Below the pieces are notes generated by a model. It did no database searches, was not told the DNA's origin, and saw only the letters and a list, made by a program, of their open reading frames with translations. A stretch of DNA of 64,000 bases, from assembly GCA_034670025.1 (NCBI GenBank), contig JAXMOE010000003.1:62001-126000 (forward strand), written 5' to 3'. The stretch comes from PGYR01 sp034670025. GTDB taxonomy: Bacteria; Bacteroidota; Ignavibacteria; Kapaibacteriales; UBA2268. Positions 1-8,762 of the stretch are shown here, piece by piece (within the stretch, counting starts at the first letter, position 1; the number at the start of each line of letters is the position of its first letter). The translations under genes were made by a program, and so were the position numbers.

Positions 1-250
1 TATTCTCAAATAATTCGGATTTGTCTATTGGCTGAGTGTCACTTGGTTCTATCTCGTTGAATATATGAATGTGGGGTGTCCTGTTGAGTACCAACCCATC
101 GAGTAACCCATTGAGCCCCGTCATGAAACCCATCATAATTATGAATGTACTAATGCCAAACATAACCCCCAGTGCAGCTACTGAAGTTTGTTTGAACCTA
201 GTTAACAGATGAGTTCTGGTTATACTCAATATGATTTTGAGGTTTCTCAT
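1..250 (-). CDS. ABC transporter permease (MacB/FtsX-like), N-terminal part, cut by window edge
   Basis: The minus-strand reading frame starts at ATG (248-250) and runs off the left edge. The visible 83 residues have a basic N-terminus, a hydrophobic segment at about 17-50 and then a region after the membrane segment with the sequence NRTPHIHIFNE. This matches the start of FtsX/MacB-type permeases, in which four membrane helices flank a large periplasmic domain. The start codon directly abuts the TAG stop of the upstream adaptor gene (251-253) with no gap, so the two are co-transcribed and probably translationally coupled. Inference: inner-membrane subunit of a MacAB-like tripartite exporter; an ATPase gene should lie further left. 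Confidence 0.75.
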   Translation of the reverse strand, partial: MRNLKIILSITRTHLLTRFKQTSVAALGVMFGISTFIIMMGFMTGLNGLLDGLVLNRTPHIHIFNEIEPSDTQPIDKSELFEN

Positions 251-1333
251 CTATTCTGGTATTTTTATTTTTGTGTCAATGTTTATGCCATCCAATATTT
301 CTACACTCTGCATATTTCGTTTTCCAACTTTTACTGTTGACATGCTGTCTTTTGTTTGTACTGTGTTCGATTCAGTCAAGTATTCTACTGGTATAGTCAT
401 AACGTCTTTTTTAGTTTCTATGACTATGTTTGCTTCTCCAGCGAGCCCAGCGTAGAGTTTTTTGGGCATTTCAGTAAACTCTGCTTCTACTATGAATGAT
501 AAGGTTTTCTGATTTTTAAGAGGATAAATCTTAGTGATTTTGCCTTCATAAGTGTTGTCAGAATAGGCATCCAATGAGATAATTACCAATTGATCTAACT
601 CTATTTTGGATATATCAACCTCGTCCACTTCCATTGAAACTACAAAATCTTTTGTTTTGCCAAGCATTGCCAATGGCTCTTGGGTAGTGATTATTTCGCC
701 TACTTCTTTACTTAGTGAATAGACGGTGCCATCAATTTTGGACTTTATGACAAAATCATCCAAATCGAGTTGTGTTCTTTCTAATCTGTTTTGCGATTGT
801 TTGTAGTTTGTTCTCAATTCATTTTTTAGCTGTTTACGTTTGTTGAGCAAAGATTTGTGTTTGTTTTTGCTCACATCGTAGGCCAACTTAGCTGATTCGA
901 GTGTTGACTTACTTCCAACGCTTTTCTTATACAATCTATCTCTTCTCATATATTCAAGCGAGTCTTGGGATAATTTTTCTTGACTCGAACGAATCTCGTT
1001 TTCCAAATTTTCTAACTCAGAGTAACTACCTTTGTACTTGCTTTTGGCTAATTCCAGATTGAGTTGAGCATTCTGATTTTCTATTCCTGCTTTGTCCGAA
1101 GTTATTATAGCAATAGAGTCCCCTATATTTACCTCTTCGCCTTCTTCCACATATATTTTGTTTATTATACCTGGAGTTATAGTGAATACATTATACTTTT
1201 CTTTTGGCTCTACTATTACGGTAGCATAGACCGAAATGGTAAGGTCTTGTTTTTCAGGAGTTATATATTCGCCCTCGTTGCTACAACTGAGCGCAAGGAA
1301 GGTTAGTATAATTAGTAAGTAATTTGTTCGCAT
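251..1333 (-). CDS. Periplasmic adaptor (membrane fusion) lipoprotein, HlyD/MacA family
   Basis: 360 residues. The signal peptide ends in the lipobox LALSC (Cys17), so it should be a lipoprotein. Residues about 50-80 form a biotinyl-lipoyl-like half motif (TPGIINKIYVEEGEEVNIGD). A long charged coiled-coil hairpin follows at about 85-190, then the second lipoyl half (DGTVYSLSKEVGEII) and a beta-barrel domain. This is the standard order of HlyD/MacA/RND adaptors. It lies immediately upstream of the permease gene, so it likely links that inner-membrane transporter to an outer-membrane channel. The substrate cannot be told from sequence. Confidence 0.88.
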   Translation of the reverse strand: MRTNYLLIILTFLALSCSNEGEYITPEKQDLTISVYATVIVEPKEKYNVFTITPGIINKIYVEEGEEVNIGDSIAIITSDKAGIENQNAQLNLELAKSKYKGSYSELENLENEIRSSQEKLSQDSLEYMRRDRLYKKSVGSKSTLESAKLAYDVSKNKHKSLLNKRKQLKNELRTNYKQSQNRLERTQLDLDDFVIKSKIDGTVYSLSKEVGEIITTQEPLAMLGKTKDFVVSMEVDEVDISKIELDQLVIISLDAYSDNTYEGKITKIYPLKNQKTLSFIVEAEFTEMPKKLYAGLAGEANIVIETKKDVMTIPVEYLTESNTVQTKDSMSTVKVGKRNMQSVEILDGINIDTKIKIPE

Positions 1334-1627
1334 TGTTTTCTATTGTTTTGTTATGTGGCTACTATAAAGTTAACAAATATCTCTGATTTGGAGCTTATTA
1401 ATTCAATTAATTTTTGCTCATTATTTAAAAATTACAATTTAAAATAAACAAAATCAACCACAACAATAGGAAAACCCATAAGGTCAGCACAAGACAATAG
1501 TGTAATACCTTTAAGTGATTGGGTAGTAACTATGCTCTTAGTAGAATTTTCTTAGGTGAGTTCACTTATATTTCACTACCTATAAACAGACTCTGTTTTT
1601 TATAATTTGGAGGTTTATATCCTTTTG

Positions 1628-1831
1628 CTAATCATCTTTTTTAATCTTAATTGGCTTTAATTGCTTCATAAAATCGTCTATATATTTATCATCAATAAAT
1701 ATAAGTAAAACAGCAATCACAAATAAGGGGATAAGGAAAGTGGTATCAACATTAAGCGTTATAGCCAACAGCCCACTAATTGAGCTAGCTATCAACAAAT
1801 AAATGCCTATATGTCTTAATTTTGGTATCAT
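1628..1831 (-). CDS. Small two-helix membrane protein, unknown
   Basis: 67 residues. Two hydrophobic stretches at about 8-27 and 31-46 are followed by a charged, Lys-rich C-terminal tail ending in KIKKDD. It has an ATG start and lies alone between two divergently arranged neighbours. I recognise no family. The composition (two helices, basic tail) is that of many small inner-membrane proteins. The open frame is short but the alternation of hydrophobic and charged segments argues that it is real. Confidence 0.5.
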   Translation of the reverse strand: MIPKLRHIGIYLLIASSISGLLAITLNVDTTFLIPLFVIAVLLIFIDDKYIDDFMKQLKPIKIKKDD

Positions 1832-1925
1832 TGTATATATATACGGACAATTACTGCAAATAGTTTACTAATTAGTCCGTATTAGCTATTGATAAAAATT
1901 ATTATAAATATCTGGAGATAACATT

Positions 1926-2372
1926 ATGGGTGTTGAAAAAATAACACTTATTATTCTGCACTTACTTGGTGCATCTGTTTGGTTAGGTGGGCTTCTTATT
2001 TTTGTTATTGGTGTGCTCCCTAAAGCAAATAAGGCACAAAGCATTGTACCAACAAGAAATTATGAGAATGCGTTCCACATTGCAGGTATGGTAGCACTAA
2101 CATTGCAATTCCTAACTGGGTTCCGATTAGCAATGATCTATGTTGGTGGAATGAAAGGATTATTTGACTTCAGTAATCACGGTGCAGTTTTATTCTTATG
2201 GAAATTAGTGCTGATACTGATCAGTATGGCAGTGTTCGTAATATTTAAGAAAAAACTAAAAGCTGCAAAAGACGATGACCCTTGCTCTGTTTCTCCTTTC
2301 GTTGTTACTTTATTAGTTTTAGCACTAGGACTTATGGTATTAGGATTAGGATTTAGTCGTGGGATTGTATAA
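1926..2372 (+). CDS. CopD-like integral membrane protein
   Basis: 148 residues with four predicted membrane helices (about 5-27, 48-70, 86-108, 123-146). The first helix carries LHLLGASVWLGG, the His-x6-Trp-x-Gly-Gly signature of the CopD / copper resistance D-domain family, and a second conserved His lies in NYENAFHIAG. Family members are haem- or copper-linked membrane proteins, but small stand-alone versions are functionally undefined. AGGT/GGAG-like purines (ctggagata) sit just upstream of the ATG. It is followed after 48 bp by a secreted propeller gene, which is probably not functionally related. Confidence 0.65.
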   Translation: MGVEKITLIILHLLGASVWLGGLLIFVIGVLPKANKAQSIVPTRNYENAFHIAGMVALTLQFLTGFRLAMIYVGGMKGLFDFSNHGAVLFLWKLVLILISMAVFVIFKKKLKAAKDDDPCSVSPFVVTLLVLALGLMVLGLGFSRGIV

Positions 2373-2420
2373 GTTAACTCAATACAATTAGTTAAACTTC
2401 AAAAAATAAGGGTTGCCGAA

Positions 2421-4793
2421 ATGAAATATTCAACACTAATCATAATAATCTTTGCTTTAGGTGGAACTCTTTCTAATGGCTCTATACTAACTAAAAGTGA
2501 TATAGAACTGAAAGTCGGTAGCAATCCCGTTAGTATATTGGAAAACACAGAAAATGGTGTAATCAGTATTTTCTGTGCTGGTGTTGATGCCAACAAAAAC
2601 AAAATTATTGATGAAGGCGAAGAGCAGCCCAGTTGGTGGAAATACAACCCGAATGAGGGTGAGCCCGAAAAAGTGATGGACTTTGATAGATTCTTTGTTG
2701 AGCCGTTCAAACCCAGCTTTAATATTTTTAATGATAACCCAACATTTTATATCCCGTTAGCCGGCAAATCGGAAAATGACAATTTCACAGAAAACGGGAT
2801 TCTAAAAATCATAGTAATAGAGTCGGATCAAATTTCAGAAATAGATAGTGAAGTTTCTAATGGTGAGACCCTGCACGCTGGATCATATCTAGGCAACACC
2901 GTCAGTGTATTAAGGAAGAATGGCAAAGATTCTATAAAAATAAAGAACGAGAAAACAAATCTACTGTCATCTTTTGAAATAGATGGAGACATATTAAGTT
3001 TTGAAACATTTGCCAAAGATGATTATGTCTATTTAGCACCACTCTATTCTGATGGAGATTCTTCTCAATTTGATATAATTAGAATTGATGAAGAAGGCAA
3101 TTACGAACTAATAATTGAAGGACAAAAAACTTGGTCGGCTGCTAATTCAAGTGCTAATTATAGCTCCTATAATGATAAACTATTCTTATTATCAGAAAAT
3201 TCAGAATATGCAACCTTTTACTCGTATAATGAAGAACAAGGAGCAATGAAAGTAAGAGTTTCGGTTTCCGAAAACGGCAAGGATAATTATATAGCTGGTA
3301 TTTCAGATGATATTCAAGTTAGAAGCAAAGATACAAAAGATATTTTTGTTACAAACTTAGAATATGGAGATATCAAAAGAGTCCATGAAATGCATAGGGC
3401 AGCTTTCGAAGTTGCATATATGAAAAGAGTTGGTGACTATTTCTATTGTGCAAACGCCGAGAACAATGATTGGGGCTATGGCAAAGTGGCAGTTTATAAT
3501 ATAACAGATAAGGAACGCAGAGACTCATCATTAATTAATCAAGCATTTGTTGAATATAATCCCGTTGGTTTATTTGATTTAGGGATTCATCCTCGACAAG
3601 CAACTTATACTGTTAGTCAAGGAATAGACTACAATGGGAATGGAGTTTTTGAAGAAAGTGATGGAGATATTCCAACAACAATATCAACCCATTCTTTGGG
3701 CCCTAGCTTAGAAGGGGGAGATATCCCACATAGATTCGATTTCCCGTTGAATATCCCACTAAAAAGTAATATGACTCGATTAGATTACACTGCCACGGAT
3801 GGTAGAATATATCTTCCTTCAGGAAATTTCATATATGCTTTCAACACTGCACTTCGAGAAATATCCGATACATTAGTTACTGATATGTATGTTGCTTGTG
3901 TTTATGGTGTACTTGACTATATGGTGATAGGTCAAAGGGATTTGGAAGAAGACAAAAGTTACATCAGAATTATAAAAGAAGATCAGATTGATGTCAAAAC
4001 TGAAGTTGGTCATAATGTATTAGATTGTATTATATACCAAAATGAATCGGGCTTTGGCGTTGTCTCTATTTCGGAAGGAACATTTGGAGAATCAGATTCT
4101 AAACTAAATATTATAAAATTAAGCACTCAAGGCATATCGGACAATACCGTTTTGGATATTGGTAGTGGAGCAGCTTCAATTGTTGCAAATCAAGACCAAA
4201 CTAAGGCCGCAATAGTAATGCACGGAAGCCACGAAGTACACATCCTCAATCTGTTAACAGGAGAAATTAGCACTACTATACCTACTGGGACAAGTGGATT
4301 GGGTGGCCCAAGAGATGCAGTGTTCTATAACAATATGCTCTATGTTACTACTTACAGCAATAGAATACTTGTAATAGACTTAACAAAAGGTGAGCAAGTT
4401 GGGTATCTAAATGTAGATGGTGAGACGGAAGCAATCATCACTGAGAATAATTTCATACTTGTTGCAAATTCAAAATATGCCGACAAGGAACCTAACAATA
4501 GATTAATTGCTTACAACATAGACAATATAACTAATGTAGAGATAACAAAAACCCAGCAAACAATAAGGGTATATCCTCACCCCGTGGTTAATGACTTTAA
4601 CATTGTTTCTGATGATATTTCTGGACAATTCGATTTAGTTATTTTTGATGGCCAAGGTAAAGTAATAGCAACCAAAAGCGGACACTCCTCAGGTGCCATA
4701 GCTCTGAATATAGAAGAATTAGGCCTAACAAATGGAATTTATACAGCAATCATCAATGGCAATAGAACTGTTAGGTTCGTAGTAGGAAAATAA
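2421..4793 (+). CDS. Secreted beta-propeller protein with T9SS C-terminal sorting domain
   Basis: 790 residues. An N-terminal signal peptide (about 1-19) is followed by about 690 residues of repeated beta-strand-rich sequence resembling WD/YVTN-type propeller blades; IVANQDQTKAAIVMHGSHEV and the following segment read like a YVTN blade. The last about 80 residues begin IRVYPHPVVNDFNIVS and end NRTVRFVVGK, a type IX secretion (Por) sorting domain with H in place of N in the usual YPNP. It would be exported across the outer membrane and either anchored or released. Ligand and role are unknown. Related architectures occur at 19450-21840 and 34080-36236. Confidence 0.8.
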   Translation: MKYSTLIIIIFALGGTLSNGSILTKSDIELKVGSNPVSILENTENGVISIFCAGVDANKNKIIDEGEEQPSWWKYNPNEGEPEKVMDFDRFFVEPFKPSFNIFNDNPTFYIPLAGKSENDNFTENGILKIIVIESDQISEIDSEVSNGETLHAGSYLGNTVSVLRKNGKDSIKIKNEKTNLLSSFEIDGDILSFETFAKDDYVYLAPLYSDGDSSQFDIIRIDEEGNYELIIEGQKTWSAANSSANYSSYNDKLFLLSENSEYATFYSYNEEQGAMKVRVSVSENGKDNYIAGISDDIQVRSKDTKDIFVTNLEYGDIKRVHEMHRAAFEVAYMKRVGDYFYCANAENNDWGYGKVAVYNITDKERRDSSLINQAFVEYNPVGLFDLGIHPRQATYTVSQGIDYNGNGVFEESDGDIPTTISTHSLGPSLEGGDIPHRFDFPLNIPLKSNMTRLDYTATDGRIYLPSGNFIYAFNTALREISDTLVTDMYVACVYGVLDYMVIGQRDLEEDKSYIRIIKEDQIDVKTEVGHNVLDCIIYQNESGFGVVSISEGTFGESDSKLNIIKLSTQGISDNTVLDIGSGAASIVANQDQTKAAIVMHGSHEVHILNLLTGEISTTIPTGTSGLGGPRDAVFYNNMLYVTTYSNRILVIDLTKGEQVGYLNVDGETEAIITENNFILVANSKYADKEPNNRLIAYNIDNITNVEITKTQQTIRVYPHPVVNDFNIVSDDISGQFDLVIFDGQGKVIATKSGHSSGAIALNIEELGLTNGIYTAIINGNRTVRFVVGK

Positions 4794-4867
4794 TATTTAT
4801 ATGTTTATTGTTTTACTTCGGCTTTGTTAAAAATTAAATTCATATATTGAGTTTTATAATTTGATAT

Positions 4868-5725
4868 ATGAACAAGCAAATTTTGACAGAAGATAAACGA
4901 ACAGTATCCATTGCTACCGTCAATACTTTTTTTGATGGTATTAGCACAAATAATATGTCTTTCGCTCGTTGGATATGGGTGCATATATTTACATTTCTTC
5001 GGCTTAGATTCAAAATAAGAAAAGCACAAATAACTCGAAAAGATGACCACCCAATAGAGCATGTAATCAAACACCACAATCCTACTATAATCAATGCCAA
5101 CGAAGTGATTAACGCAAAGTGGGGCAGCGATTCGTTTATGCTGCTGAAAGACAGTGGCTACGAACAGATGGTAGTTGGTGCATCTCCTACTCCTAAGAAC
5201 AATCTTACTCGTTTGAATTTGGTTGCTTGTAGAGCTCCAGGCAAAAGAATAAGAATGGGAATAGAAAACGATAACGGAGGCAGATTCTGTTGCTTTGAGT
5301 TAGAAAGAACTGGCACTCAAATCATTGGTGTGCTCGCTTCTCCTTTCTACCCTACCCCGAGAACAAACCAGATTAAAAAAGTTATAGACTACGGTATAGA
5401 ACAGATGAATAATGACAAAAAGGTAATTATTATGGGTGATATGAATTGTGAGTTAGCAGACTTGCCATTCTACGATCTGATAACCGACAACTTCCAAATA
5501 GTAACAGATGGTACATTCCCCAACCCTGAACTTATGGACGCAATTAACCGTGTTTGGCAACCGTTTAGAGCATTGGCTAAGTATGTGTTATCAATCAGTA
5601 AAGGGCATCAGAAATTAGACTACATTCTACTACCGAAGTCAGTCAAAATATATGCTACCCACACTGTTACTACTGCATCGGATCACCAAAGTATAGTCGT
5701 AGAAGTTGACCCAGATGAGTTGTAA
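4868..5725 (+). CDS. Endonuclease/exonuclease/phosphatase (EEP) family protein
   Basis: 285 residues, no signal peptide. The EEP core is legible: N19 in IATVNTFFDG, an acidic metal ligand at about E79 (INANEV), GDMN at 190-193 (family GDFN), D251 in KLDYILL and the terminal SDH at 271-273. This set covers the metal-binding and catalytic Asp/His positions of Mg-dependent phosphodiesterases and AP-endonuclease-like nucleases. The segment at 30-60 is rich in aromatic and basic residues and is an insertion relative to the core. Substrate (nucleic acid, phosphoinositide-like or other) cannot be inferred. Convergent with the next gene across 17 bp. Confidence 0.8.
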   Translation: MNKQILTEDKRTVSIATVNTFFDGISTNNMSFARWIWVHIFTFLRLRFKIRKAQITRKDDHPIEHVIKHHNPTIINANEVINAKWGSDSFMLLKDSGYEQMVVGASPTPKNNLTRLNLVACRAPGKRIRMGIENDNGGRFCCFELERTGTQIIGVLASPFYPTPRTNQIKKVIDYGIEQMNNDKKVIIMGDMNCELADLPFYDLITDNFQIVTDGTFPNPELMDAINRVWQPFRALAKYVLSISKGHQKLDYILLPKSVKIYATHTVTTASDHQSIVVEVDPDEL

Positions 5726-5742
5726 GCTATACTCATAGATAG

Positions 5743-6285
5743 TTATTTAAGGACAAAACTATCTAATATTGTCTCACCTATTTCGATGTAGTTCTCAAAT
5801 TCTGAAACTTCACAAGTTAAAGTGAGAAAGTACACTTCGGAATCTTTCATCATGTAATACTGCACAAATTTCAGATCCAAGACACCTTGTTTCCCAGTGA
5901 ACACCAACTTATGTATTGACTGCCCATTTCTTTCTATTTTCTCGCTTTGCTCCAACTCCCCATCAGTCATCATTTTAGCAACTTGTTCTTCTGATAGCTT
6001 TACAAACTCATCAAAAGTAACATCATACGCAGTCATATCCTGGTGCATCATGTTTACATTTTCCATAAAATTGTCAGCTCCATCTTTCAACGGGCTGTAA
6101 AGGAAAAAGCTAGTCCCCATTTTTCCAGATTCATCCAATTCCCAATCGGAAGGATAATCAACTTCATATTCTTCGTTTTCCAAAGTAATCCATCCGTCAG
6201 TATCGACTTCGGCGGCATTGGAGTCTATATTATTTATTGCTATTAGTAGAGATAGAACAATAAGTGCAAATTGTATTTTTTTCAT
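5743..6285 (-). CDS. Secreted PsbP-like fold protein
   Basis: 180 residues. A signal peptide with Ala-rich cleavage region (DSNAAE, about 20-26) precedes a domain beginning EEYEVDYPSDWELD and ending ETILDSFVLK. That pattern (Y-P-x-x-W near the start, a central strand such as VYFLTLTCEVS, then 'I-x-x-S-F' at the end) is typical of PsbP/DUF1795-like alpha-beta-alpha proteins, which in bacteria are mostly periplasmic proteins of unknown role. A short inverted repeat (GATAGTT...AACTATC, about 5739-5763) spans the convergent gene ends and may act as a weak terminator. Confidence 0.6.
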   Translation of the reverse strand: MKKIQFALIVLSLLIAINNIDSNAAEVDTDGWITLENEEYEVDYPSDWELDESGKMGTSFFLYSPLKDGADNFMENVNMMHQDMTAYDVTFDEFVKLSEEQVAKMMTDGELEQSEKIERNGQSIHKLVFTGKQGVLDLKFVQYYMMKDSEVYFLTLTCEVSEFENYIEIGETILDSFVLK

Positions 6286-6363
6286 TTTATTTGGCTTTTG
6301 TCATTAAAATATAATAATTTGTAAATTATAGATTATTCTCAAATATTCAAAGAAATAATAATT

Positions 6364-6978
6364 ATGCGGCTTATTATATTAATAACTATTACCTTGTTGC
6401 CACTTTCTCTGCTATCAAAACCAGATTTCATAGGTAGTTTTGATTTAGTTTCGGAGCAGACTTATAAAAATGGGAATGTAAGGCACGACACACTCAAATA
6501 CTCTTTTGCTGAGAACAAAACCACTATGATTATATTAGCAAAAGGAAACCCTCGGGAAATGAAAATGATTTTCAACTTCGCCGATTCTACTATCAAAACA
6601 GAGTTCGTAATGAATGGTAAGCAAGGTGGATACACATTACCTATGGATTTGGAACATTGGCCCGGTATGCCCCGTTCTTACACAATAGAGCAATCGGCTT
6701 TGGACAAGAGCTCCGAAAATAAATTAATAGAAGGTATAGAAACTTATAAAGTAACTGCCAGTTCCAACGATTATGATGCTGAACTTTGGGTGACAGATAA
6801 ATACAACTTATCTATGCTACAAGTGTTAAGTTACCAAAGTGTCGGCAAAGGAAAATCCAAAAAAGAATTGGAATTATTCGAAGAGTTTGAACTTTACAAT
6901 CTTCCTTTGCTTATGAAGCTGAAAAGCAAAAAAGGGAAAGCAGATGTAGTTATTAGACTTGTGAATTTTAAAGATTAG
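6364..6978 (+). CDS. Secreted DUF4412-like protein
   Basis: 204 residues. The N-terminus has a short hydrophobic signal (about 1-18, ending LLSKPDF) and the mature part is all-beta, with alternating segments such as IGSFDLVSE, KYSFAENKTTM and AELWVTDKYN. The latter resembles the 'W-x-T/D' segment of DUF4412 / LolA-like half-barrel proteins that bind lipids or sit in the periplasm. It is a single gene with an ATG start. Assignment to DUF4412 is from pattern memory and only moderately sure; an uncharacterised envelope protein is the safe reading. Confidence 0.5.
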   Translation: MRLIILITITLLPLSLLSKPDFIGSFDLVSEQTYKNGNVRHDTLKYSFAENKTTMIILAKGNPREMKMIFNFADSTIKTEFVMNGKQGGYTLPMDLEHWPGMPRSYTIEQSALDKSSENKLIEGIETYKVTASSNDYDAELWVTDKYNLSMLQVLSYQSVGKGKSKKELELFEEFELYNLPLLMKLKSKKGKADVVIRLVNFKD

Positions 6979-7032
6979 ACTGTCAACTTCTATTACTTTG
7001 TCGAATACTATATAATAACAGCAAAGTAAAAA

Positions 7033-7656
7033 TTAATTTATCATTCCAAACATCAATCCTGCCTTTACACCTAGGAATGGTCTATCAGAATTATAAAAAT
7101 AACTGGGTTCTATATAAAACCCGAAAAAGTTAATCGGTATAAACTCTATTCTTGGAGAAAAAACTAAGCTTGTTTTACTGTACTTGAAGTAATCATTATC
7201 ATGACTTTTATTCTGCAATCTGTATTCATTGTTTGGCTTTTCTACCCAATTAATAGGTTCGCTTATAATTGTATGAGCAGCACCAATATTCATGTGTAAT
7301 CGTATTGTTTCTATACTATTTAGATATAATATTTTACCTAAAGTGAGGTGTATATGCGTTAAGTCATCTACAGGTGTGACAAATTGTTCATAAGCATAGT
7401 AATCATCTGGCAAAGAAGAAGCTTTCTTAAACATCCAACTAGCTCCTAATTGCAAGGAGTAACTTTTATCATAAGTGTATGTCCAGTTAATCCCTAGACC
7501 CACGTAATTGCCAATAATTATTTCAGGTGATACATACACTCCATGTACCGAGGACTCATCATCATCAAAAAAGCCGTCTGAATATGCTTCAAAAGAAGAA
7601 AGCAGTATTATGCAAAAACTCATAACTGCCATTAGTCCAATTTTTCTATGTATCAT
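7033..7656 (-). CDS. Outer-membrane beta-barrel protein
   Basis: 207 residues. A signal peptide (about 1-26, ending SFEAYSDGF) is followed by amphipathic beta strands with aromatic girdle residues: YVGLGINWTYTY, YSLQLGASWMF, IRLHMNIGAAH, FGFYIEPSYFY and the final strand GVKAGLMFGMIN. This is the look of small 8-10 stranded outer-membrane barrels. The C-terminal residue is Asn rather than the classical Phe/Trp. No conserved enzymatic motif is seen. It lies just left of the truncated DUF819 3'-end copy at 7691-7732. Confidence 0.65.
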   Translation of the reverse strand: MIHRKIGLMAVMSFCIILLSSFEAYSDGFFDDDESSVHGVYVSPEIIIGNYVGLGINWTYTYDKSYSLQLGASWMFKKASSLPDDYYAYEQFVTPVDDLTHIHLTLGKILYLNSIETIRLHMNIGAAHTIISEPINWVEKPNNEYRLQNKSHDNDYFKYSKTSLVFSPRIEFIPINFFGFYIEPSYFYNSDRPFLGVKAGLMFGMIN

Positions 7657-7690
7657 TACAAACCCTCATTTATATTTCAATCCCCACCAC

Positions 7691-7732
7691 TACGGCGACA
7701 CTATCCGCATCATTTCTGCTGCTAATATTGCA
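7691..7732 (-). repeat. Detached copy of the 3' end of the DUF819 gene (left direct repeat)
   Basis: These 42 bp are identical to 8764-8805, the last codons of the DUF819 gene. Read on the minus strand they encode the C-terminal residues of that protein, and the following bases (7690-7692) even restore a TAG stop. No upstream part of the gene is present here. The two copies bracket exactly one gene (7747-8700). It is best read as a junction scar of an insertion at the DUF819 3' end. Confidence 0.9.
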
Positions 7733-7746
7733 TAGTAGAAATAAAA

Positions 7747-8700
7747 TTAGACATCATTTTTGTCATAAAACTCTACTTCAAAAGACCAATACCGATTATG
7801 ATTCGTTTTAGCTGAAACAACATTAAAAGTATTATAAACATTTATATCTAACCCGACACTTAGATTTATTTTTTCAGTGTGTGATTGACTAGTTAAATTA
7901 CCATTTATTCTTGACTCTATGGTTTGCATAACTGAAGGTAAATCTTGAATAAAATACTTGTTCTTCATAGCTCTTTCTGGGTCAAATACACCCTTGCCAA
8001 AAGTCCTTTTTCGTAGACTAGTTTTGCCCAGTTCATTACTTGCATCTACCCCTTTTACTGAGTCGCTAACCGAAATATCAGATTGAGTATTTGTTATATC
8101 GGTAACGCTAATTGATTTTGCACCCAGTGCTTCATAAGCTCCCATTGTTTCTTGTAAAGTGATTCTTTCAATAAGATCACTATACTTTGACAAGGGTAAT
8201 AGCATTTCATTGTTTTTTGGATGTGAAACATATAAACCTTCGTCAAAGTATCCATCATTGATATGTTTATATAGTTTATGAGCTTCCTCTTTTTCTAATA
8301 TTATTAATGATGAACCACTTTTAGATTGCATTAAGTTCTTGAATGGAGCAACATTCTTTTTAATAAACGAAGAGAACAATCCATAAGTAATTTCCTCATA
8401 TTCATCATAGTCATCATTGAGAAATTTGTTATCTATAATGATTCTTTTCTCTTGCGTTTTTAATGGTTGTCTTATTCTGATAGTGTTATCATTTTTAACA
8501 ATTCCAATCATTTTAAATGTTGAATAAGCTAATCCTGTTACTGGGGATGCCCATTTTAAGGCATTAATTATAATATTATTATCTGAATCAGAAAAGTCAG
8601 ACAAAAAATCTTCAAATTCAGTTTCAGATATTTCCCTTCTACCATAAAGACCCGATTTATGTTCGTCTTTTATTTTATTTACTATTCCAAAATATTCCAT
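7747..8700 (-). CDS. Unknown AT-rich cargo gene inserted behind the DUF819 gene
   Basis: 317 residues, no signal peptide. The N-terminal half includes a short hydrophobic stretch at about 44-62 (NALKWASPVTGLAYSTFKMI). A central acidic segment is followed by SSLIILEKEEAHKLY and, at about 165-195, LYVSHP...LLPLSKYSDLIER with ALGAKSISVTDI. The C-terminal third (about 235-317) is beta-rich, ending RYWSFEVEFYDKNDV. I recognise no family with confidence. Its base composition is clearly more AT-rich than the DUF819 gene beside it, and it is flanked by a 42-bp perfect direct repeat of that gene's 3' end, so it was probably acquired. Role unknown; a soluble accessory or defence protein is only a guess. 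Confidence 0.7.
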   Translation of the reverse strand: MEYFGIVNKIKDEHKSGLYGRREISETEFEDFLSDFSDSDNNIIINALKWASPVTGLAYSTFKMIGIVKNDNTIRIRQPLKTQEKRIIIDNKFLNDDYDEYEEITYGLFSSFIKKNVAPFKNLMQSKSGSSLIILEKEEAHKLYKHINDGYFDEGLYVSHPKNNEMLLPLSKYSDLIERITLQETMGAYEALGAKSISVTDITNTQSDISVSDSVKGVDASNELGKTSLRKRTFGKGVFDPERAMKNKYFIQDLPSVMQTIESRINGNLTSQSHTEKINLSVGLDINVYNTFNVVSAKTNHNRYWSFEVEFYDKNDV

Positions 8701-8762
8701 AATAAATCCAAATTATTAAACTCTAAATCAATATATAATAATTACCCTCCCCACAACGCAAG